DNA of 64,000 bases from positions 16,431-80,430 of the forward strand of contig CAUWLL010000009.1 of assembly GCA_963559605.1 (NCBI GenBank). The letters run 5' to 3'. Below the pieces are notes generated by a model. It was not told the origin of the DNA, searched no databases, and saw only the letters and a program-made list of their open reading frames with translations. Shown in pieces: positions 60,192 to 64,000 of this stretch (its first letter is position 1; every line of letters begins with the position of its first letter). The translations under genes were made by a program, and so were the position numbers. This DNA is from Dorea_D sp963559605 (GTDB taxonomy: Bacteria; Bacillota; Clostridia; Lachnospirales; Lachnospiraceae).

Positions 60192-61928
60192 ATGAAAGAA
60201 AAACTGAAAAAATTATTTGGATACTACAAACCATATAAGTCTCTTTTTTACAGTGATTTGCTTTTTGCCATTTTAGGGGCGGCAGTAACGCTTATCATCC
60301 CTCTTATTATACGCTACATTACGAATGAGGTGGTGTACTTTGAGCCGACAGAAGCGAAACGCAGTGTTTTTGTACTTGGAATCTTTTTGATAGGACTTGT
60401 TTTGCTGGAAATATTCTGTAATTTTTACATAGCTTACTATGGGCATATGATGGGCGCTAAGATGGAATCGGATATGAGAAGAGATATTTTCGGACATTAC
60501 CAAAAACTGACATTTGCCTTTTATGATAATCAGAAGGTCGGACATTTATTGTCCAGGATCACAAGCGATTTGTTTGACATCAGTGAGCTGCTGCATCACG
60601 GTCCGGAAGATTTGGTTATTTCCATTATAAAGATCATAGGTTCCTTCAGTATTTTGCTGATGGTAAATGTGAAGCTTGCTTTGGTGGCATTTGCATTTAT
60701 TCCATTGATGGCAATTTATGCCTTTTATTATAATGGAAAGATGAAGAAAGCCTTTAAACGCAACCGGGAGAGGATTGCAGATATTAACAGCCAGATTGAG
60801 GACAGTTTGTCGGGAATCCGGGTCGTAAAATCGTTTGCCAATGAAAAAGAAGAGATGAAAAAATTCAAAGTGGGGAATGATAATTTTGTAGCGGCTAAAA
60901 AAGTAAGTTATAAATATATGGGTATTTATAATTCCGGTCTGGGAGCCATGAGCACATTGATCACAGTTGGAGTCTTGCTTGCCGGAGTCAGGATGATGCT
61001 GAACGGGACGGTAAACCTTGCAGATTTAATTACATTTATTTTGTATATTACAAACTTTACCGATCCTGTGAAAAAGCTTGTGACGTTTACCGAACAGTTC
61101 CAGAATGGATATTCTGGTTTTGAGCGTTTTTTGGAAATTCTTTCGATTGCACCGGATATTGCAGATAAAGAGAATGCCTTTCCGCTTGAAAAGGCAAAAG
61201 GAGAGATTGAATTTCAGAATGTATCTTTCCGGTATGAAGAACACGCGGAGAAGGTGCTGGATCACATCAATCTGAAGGTAAATGCCGGAGATTATATGGC
61301 TTTAGTCGGTCCCTCCGGCGTGGGAAAAACGACGCTTTGCAGTCTGATCCCAAGATTTTATGACGTTTCAGAAGGGCGGATCCTGGTAGACGGCGTGGAC
61401 ATCCGAGATTTGAAATTAAACGATCTTCGAAATAATGTGGGAATCGTACAACAGGATGTATATCTGTTTGCAGGAACGATCATGGACAATATTCGTTACG
61501 GGAGACCGGATGCTGATGACGAGGAGGTTATCCGGGCGGCGAAAAATGCCAATGCGCATGAGTTTATTATGAGTTTTCCAGAGGGGTATTATACCGATAT
61601 TGGACAGCGAGGTGTGAAATTATCGGGAGGACAGAAGCAGAGGCTTTCGATTGCCCGAGTATTTTTAAAGAATCCTCCGATCTTGATATTTGACGAAGCT
61701 ACGTCTGCTCTTGATAACGAGAGTGAGAAAGTGGTGCAGAAATCTTTGGAAAACCTTGCGAAAGACAGGACGACATTTGTGATCGCCCATAGGCTTACGA
61801 CCATCCGCAACGCGCAGAAGATTCTTGTTCTCACAGAAGAGGGGATCGTGGAGCAGGGAAGCCATGAGGAGCTTTTGCGAAAGAAAGGCATCTATGAATC
61901 CCTGTATCATATGGGCGGTCCTGTATAA
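60192..61928 (+). CDS. ABC exporter, fused membrane and ATPase domains
   Basis: A 578-residue half-transporter: six membrane helices (about 15-310) then an ATPase domain (about 340-575) with Walker A GPSGVGKTT, signature LSGGQKQR, Walker B ILIFDEATSALD and H-loop AHRLTT. It is of the MsbA/multidrug type and works as a homodimer, since no second half-transporter gene is adjacent. The substrate cannot be told from sequence. A single-gene unit after the prfA terminator. Confidence 0.93.
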   Translation: MKEKLKKLFGYYKPYKSLFYSDLLFAILGAAVTLIIPLIIRYITNEVVYFEPTEAKRSVFVLGIFLIGLVLLEIFCNFYIAYYGHMMGAKMESDMRRDIFGHYQKLTFAFYDNQKVGHLLSRITSDLFDISELLHHGPEDLVISIIKIIGSFSILLMVNVKLALVAFAFIPLMAIYAFYYNGKMKKAFKRNRERIADINSQIEDSLSGIRVVKSFANEKEEMKKFKVGNDNFVAAKKVSYKYMGIYNSGLGAMSTLITVGVLLAGVRMMLNGTVNLADLITFILYITNFTDPVKKLVTFTEQFQNGYSGFERFLEILSIAPDIADKENAFPLEKAKGEIEFQNVSFRYEEHAEKVLDHINLKVNAGDYMALVGPSGVGKTTLCSLIPRFYDVSEGRILVDGVDIRDLKLNDLRNNVGIVQQDVYLFAGTIMDNIRYGRPDADDEEVIRAAKNANAHEFIMSFPEGYYTDIGQRGVKLSGGQKQRLSIARVFLKNPPILIFDEATSALDNESEKVVQKSLENLAKDRTTFVIAHRLTTIRNAQKILVLTEEGIVEQGSHEELLRKKGIYESLYHMGGPV

Positions 61929-61990
61929 GGGGTTATACTCGAAAGTATAAGAAACAGAAAAGCAAGATAATAGGAATAAGGGGAAATACT

Positions 61991-63985
61991 ATGAAGTTTA
62001 CAAAAAGAATGAAAGCAGCCATGCTGCTCATAATGCTTCTTTGTGTATTATGTGTCAGTTCTGTACTGGCAAAAGAGGCAAAGGAAAATCAAGAAAAAAG
62101 CGAAACGGTAAAAATTCTGTTTACTCATGATATGCATTCTCATCTGGATACTTTTAAGGCGAAAAAGGAAGGTGAGAAAACAAAGGATGTGGGCGGATTT
62201 GCCAGAATGAAAACCATGATAGAGGAAAAACGTGCCGGGCATTCAGGCACTCTGGTCGTGGATGCCGGAGATTTTTCCATGGGGACATTGTATCAGACCA
62301 TTAGTGAGACAAAGGCGCCGGAGCTTACCTTAATGGGAAAGATAGGGTTTGACGTGATAACGCTTGGAAATCACGAATTTGATTACCGAAGCAAAGGTAT
62401 TTCTAATATGCTGAACACAGCGGCGAAGAGTAAGAAAGAGAACCCGGCGCTGCCATTCCCGGAGCTTGTAAGTTCGAATATCGATTGGGGAAAAAATACA
62501 GATAAAGAGGATAAGGAGCTTCAGGCGGCGCTAAAAAATTATGGAAGCAGATCTTATGTAATCCTAGAACGCGGAGGGGTAAAAATCGGTGTTTACGGAG
62601 TTATGGGGCAGGAAGCGGAAGACTATGCGCCGGAAAGCGGGATTGATTTTGACAATATTGTAGATACCTCTAAAGAAATAGTAAAGCAGTTAAAAGAAGA
62701 GGGGGCAGATATGATCGTCTGTCTGTCTCACAGTGGAACAAATGAAGATAAGAGTAAGTCTGAGGACGAAATCTTGGCAAAAAAAGTGCCTGAGATTGAT
62801 GTGATCGTCAGCGGGCATAGCCATACAAAACTGGATGAATATATTAAAGTGGGAGACACTTACGTGGTTTCCAGCGGGCGTTACGGAGAATTTCTGGGCG
62901 AGATCGACCTGATTCCCTCCGGCGACAGATGGAAGGTGAAAGAATATAAGCTGAACCGATTGGATGAGACTGTTTCGGCGGATGAAGAAATTTTGGCAGA
63001 ACTGGACGGCTACAAGAAAGAAATAAATGAAACCTATCTGAAACGGTTCGGTTATACATTTGATCAAGTGCTGGCAAAAAATGATGTGGAATTTACGCAA
63101 ATGGATGACTTTGGGCTGGAAGTGGAAGAAGATCCGCTGGGAAGTATTATTGCAGATTCTTATATTTACGCAGTGCAGCAGGCAGAGGGAAGGAATTATG
63201 AGACAGTAGCGGCGGCGTTTGCTCCGTCCGGAACAATTCGAGATACGTTGCAAAAGGGAGAGATTACGGTATCGGATGCGTTTAGCGTATGTTCGCTTGG
63301 AATCGGCGCAGACAGAATTGTAGGGTATCCGTTAGTGAGTGTGTATCTGACGGGAAAAGAATTAAAAACGGCGGCAGAAATTGACGTGTCGGTTTCTCCG
63401 ATCATGACAGTTGCGCAGCTTTACCCAAGTGGGATCCGCTGGACCTATAATTCTAACCGTATGATATTAAACCGCGTGACAGATGTAAAACTCGTATCGG
63501 ATATTGAAAACACAGGAGAGAAACTTTCGGAAAAGATTGTAGATGAGAAGCTTTACAGAGTTGTGGCAGGCTTATACTCTGCGCAGATGTTAAGCTCTGT
63601 AGAAGACGCGTCTATGGGTCTTTTGAAAATCACGCCGAAAGATAAAGACGGCAATGCGATAGAAGATTTTGAGAAACACATTATTTATGATGAAGGCGGA
63701 GCTGAGGTAAAAGAATGGTATGCGCTGGCGTCTTACCTGGATTCTTTTGAGAAAAACAAAGAAGGGGTTTCGGAAATCCCTCACAGATACGAAAAAGCAG
63801 AAGGGCGAAAAGTCGATACAGACAGTAAAAATATTGTAGAGCTTTTGAAAAATCCGAACAAGTTTTTCTTTATCATCTGCGGCATCGCTGTGCTTTTGAT
63901 CGTCATCCTTGTGTTGCTTGTAAGATGGATGATAAAATGGTATACTCCCATCTTTGACAGTTGGAAGAACAAAAAACGGCTATAA
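61991..63985 (+). CDS. Membrane-anchored 5'-nucleotidase/UDP-sugar-hydrolase-like metallophosphoesterase
   Basis: A 664-residue surface enzyme. Signal peptide (1-28), calcineurin-like metal-binding domain (about 35-320; FTHDMHSHL, VVDAGDFSMG, LGNHEFDY, VCLSHSG, SGHSHTKLD), then a 5'-nucleotidase C-terminal domain (about 355-590), ending in a membrane helix (about 632-652) with a positive tail. It is probably exposed outside the cell, releasing phosphate from nucleotides. The first metal motif reads THDMH instead of the usual TNDTH. No LPXTG anchor; the C-terminal helix does the anchoring. Confidence 0.9.
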   Translation: MKFTKRMKAAMLLIMLLCVLCVSSVLAKEAKENQEKSETVKILFTHDMHSHLDTFKAKKEGEKTKDVGGFARMKTMIEEKRAGHSGTLVVDAGDFSMGTLYQTISETKAPELTLMGKIGFDVITLGNHEFDYRSKGISNMLNTAAKSKKENPALPFPELVSSNIDWGKNTDKEDKELQAALKNYGSRSYVILERGGVKIGVYGVMGQEAEDYAPESGIDFDNIVDTSKEIVKQLKEEGADMIVCLSHSGTNEDKSKSEDEILAKKVPEIDVIVSGHSHTKLDEYIKVGDTYVVSSGRYGEFLGEIDLIPSGDRWKVKEYKLNRLDETVSADEEILAELDGYKKEINETYLKRFGYTFDQVLAKNDVEFTQMDDFGLEVEEDPLGSIIADSYIYAVQQAEGRNYETVAAAFAPSGTIRDTLQKGEITVSDAFSVCSLGIGADRIVGYPLVSVYLTGKELKTAAEIDVSVSPIMTVAQLYPSGIRWTYNSNRMILNRVTDVKLVSDIENTGEKLSEKIVDEKLYRVVAGLYSAQMLSSVEDASMGLLKITPKDKDGNAIEDFEKHIIYDEGGAEVKEWYALASYLDSFEKNKEGVSEIPHRYEKAEGRKVDTDSKNIVELLKNPNKFFFIICGIAVLLIVILVLLVRWMIKWYTPIFDSWKNKKRL

Positions 63986-64000
63986 CCCCAGTAAATATGG

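Noticed and set aside
61933..61950. TTATACT/AGTATAA hairpin after the ABC exporter as terminator
   Set aside because: The 7-bp AT-rich stem has no T tract after it.
1..64000. CRISPR array, rRNA or tRNA genes
   Set aside because: No regularly spaced repeats, rRNA segments or cloverleaf-like genes with CCA ends were seen; intergenic gaps are short.

Overview
The window reads as chromosome of a Gram-positive anaerobe of the Clostridia, most likely a Lachnospiraceae gut commensal. The evidence is moderate GC with strong AGGAGG-type ribosome sites, frequent GTG and TTG starts, a CIRCE heat-shock operator, the comEA/comEC-holA-lepA-hemW and rho-rpmE-DUF1385-prmC-prfA gene orders, and several families typical of that group (DUF5721, DUF4364, Csp-like S8 peptidase, PadR plus HAAS-SEDS pair). 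This placement is inferred from gene content, not from a database match.

Layout. 1-8.6 kb: the end of an FtsX-type permease, htpG behind a perfect CIRCE, a DMT transporter, and a two-component system fused in order to an ABC ATPase and a large FtsX permease (a likely antimicrobial-peptide or envelope-stress module). 8.6-18.7 kb: housekeeping genes (DUF5721, rluF, a divergent ligA, a clpX-like gene, a Na+/H+ antiporter-like protein, a cytidylate-kinase-like protein, a subtilase, a small coiled coil, lspA). 18.7-27 kb: arginine biosynthesis (argG on the minus strand; argC-GNAT-argJ-argB-argD on the plus strand) with ArgR/AhrC-like boxes on both promoters, interrupted by a PadR regulator paired with a HAAS-SEDS membrane protein whose promoter carries two identical dyad operators. 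27-37.5 kb: DMT protein, lipoprotein-type ComEA, response regulator and kinase, GerMN lipoprotein, ComEC, HolA, LepA, HemW.

37.5-52.6 kb is an accessory carbohydrate region, visibly more AT-rich in its middle. Two paralogous GntR/UTRA regulators lead into a VOC protein and an eight-gene transcription unit: sugar-binding lipoprotein, ABC ATPase, permease, two degenerate DeoC-like proteins, FGGY kinase, HAD phosphatase and cupin-type phosphoglucose isomerase. After a separately controlled SDR comes a convergent operon: shikimate-dehydrogenase-like, phosphotriesterase-like lactonase, KDPG-type aldolase and D-2-hydroxyacid dehydrogenase. Four promoters in this region share a near-identical palindrome (ATGTTATAWCAT), so the two sugar operons look like one regulon. 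The substrate is not identifiable from sequence; this is the best candidate in the window for an undescribed catabolic system.

52.6-64 kb: a split chromate-transporter pair, DUF4364, a TIGR01212 radical SAM protein, then rho, rpmE, DUF1385, prmC, prfA, an ABC exporter and a membrane-anchored 5'-nucleotidase-like protein. I saw no rRNA, tRNA, CRISPR array or intact insertion sequence.
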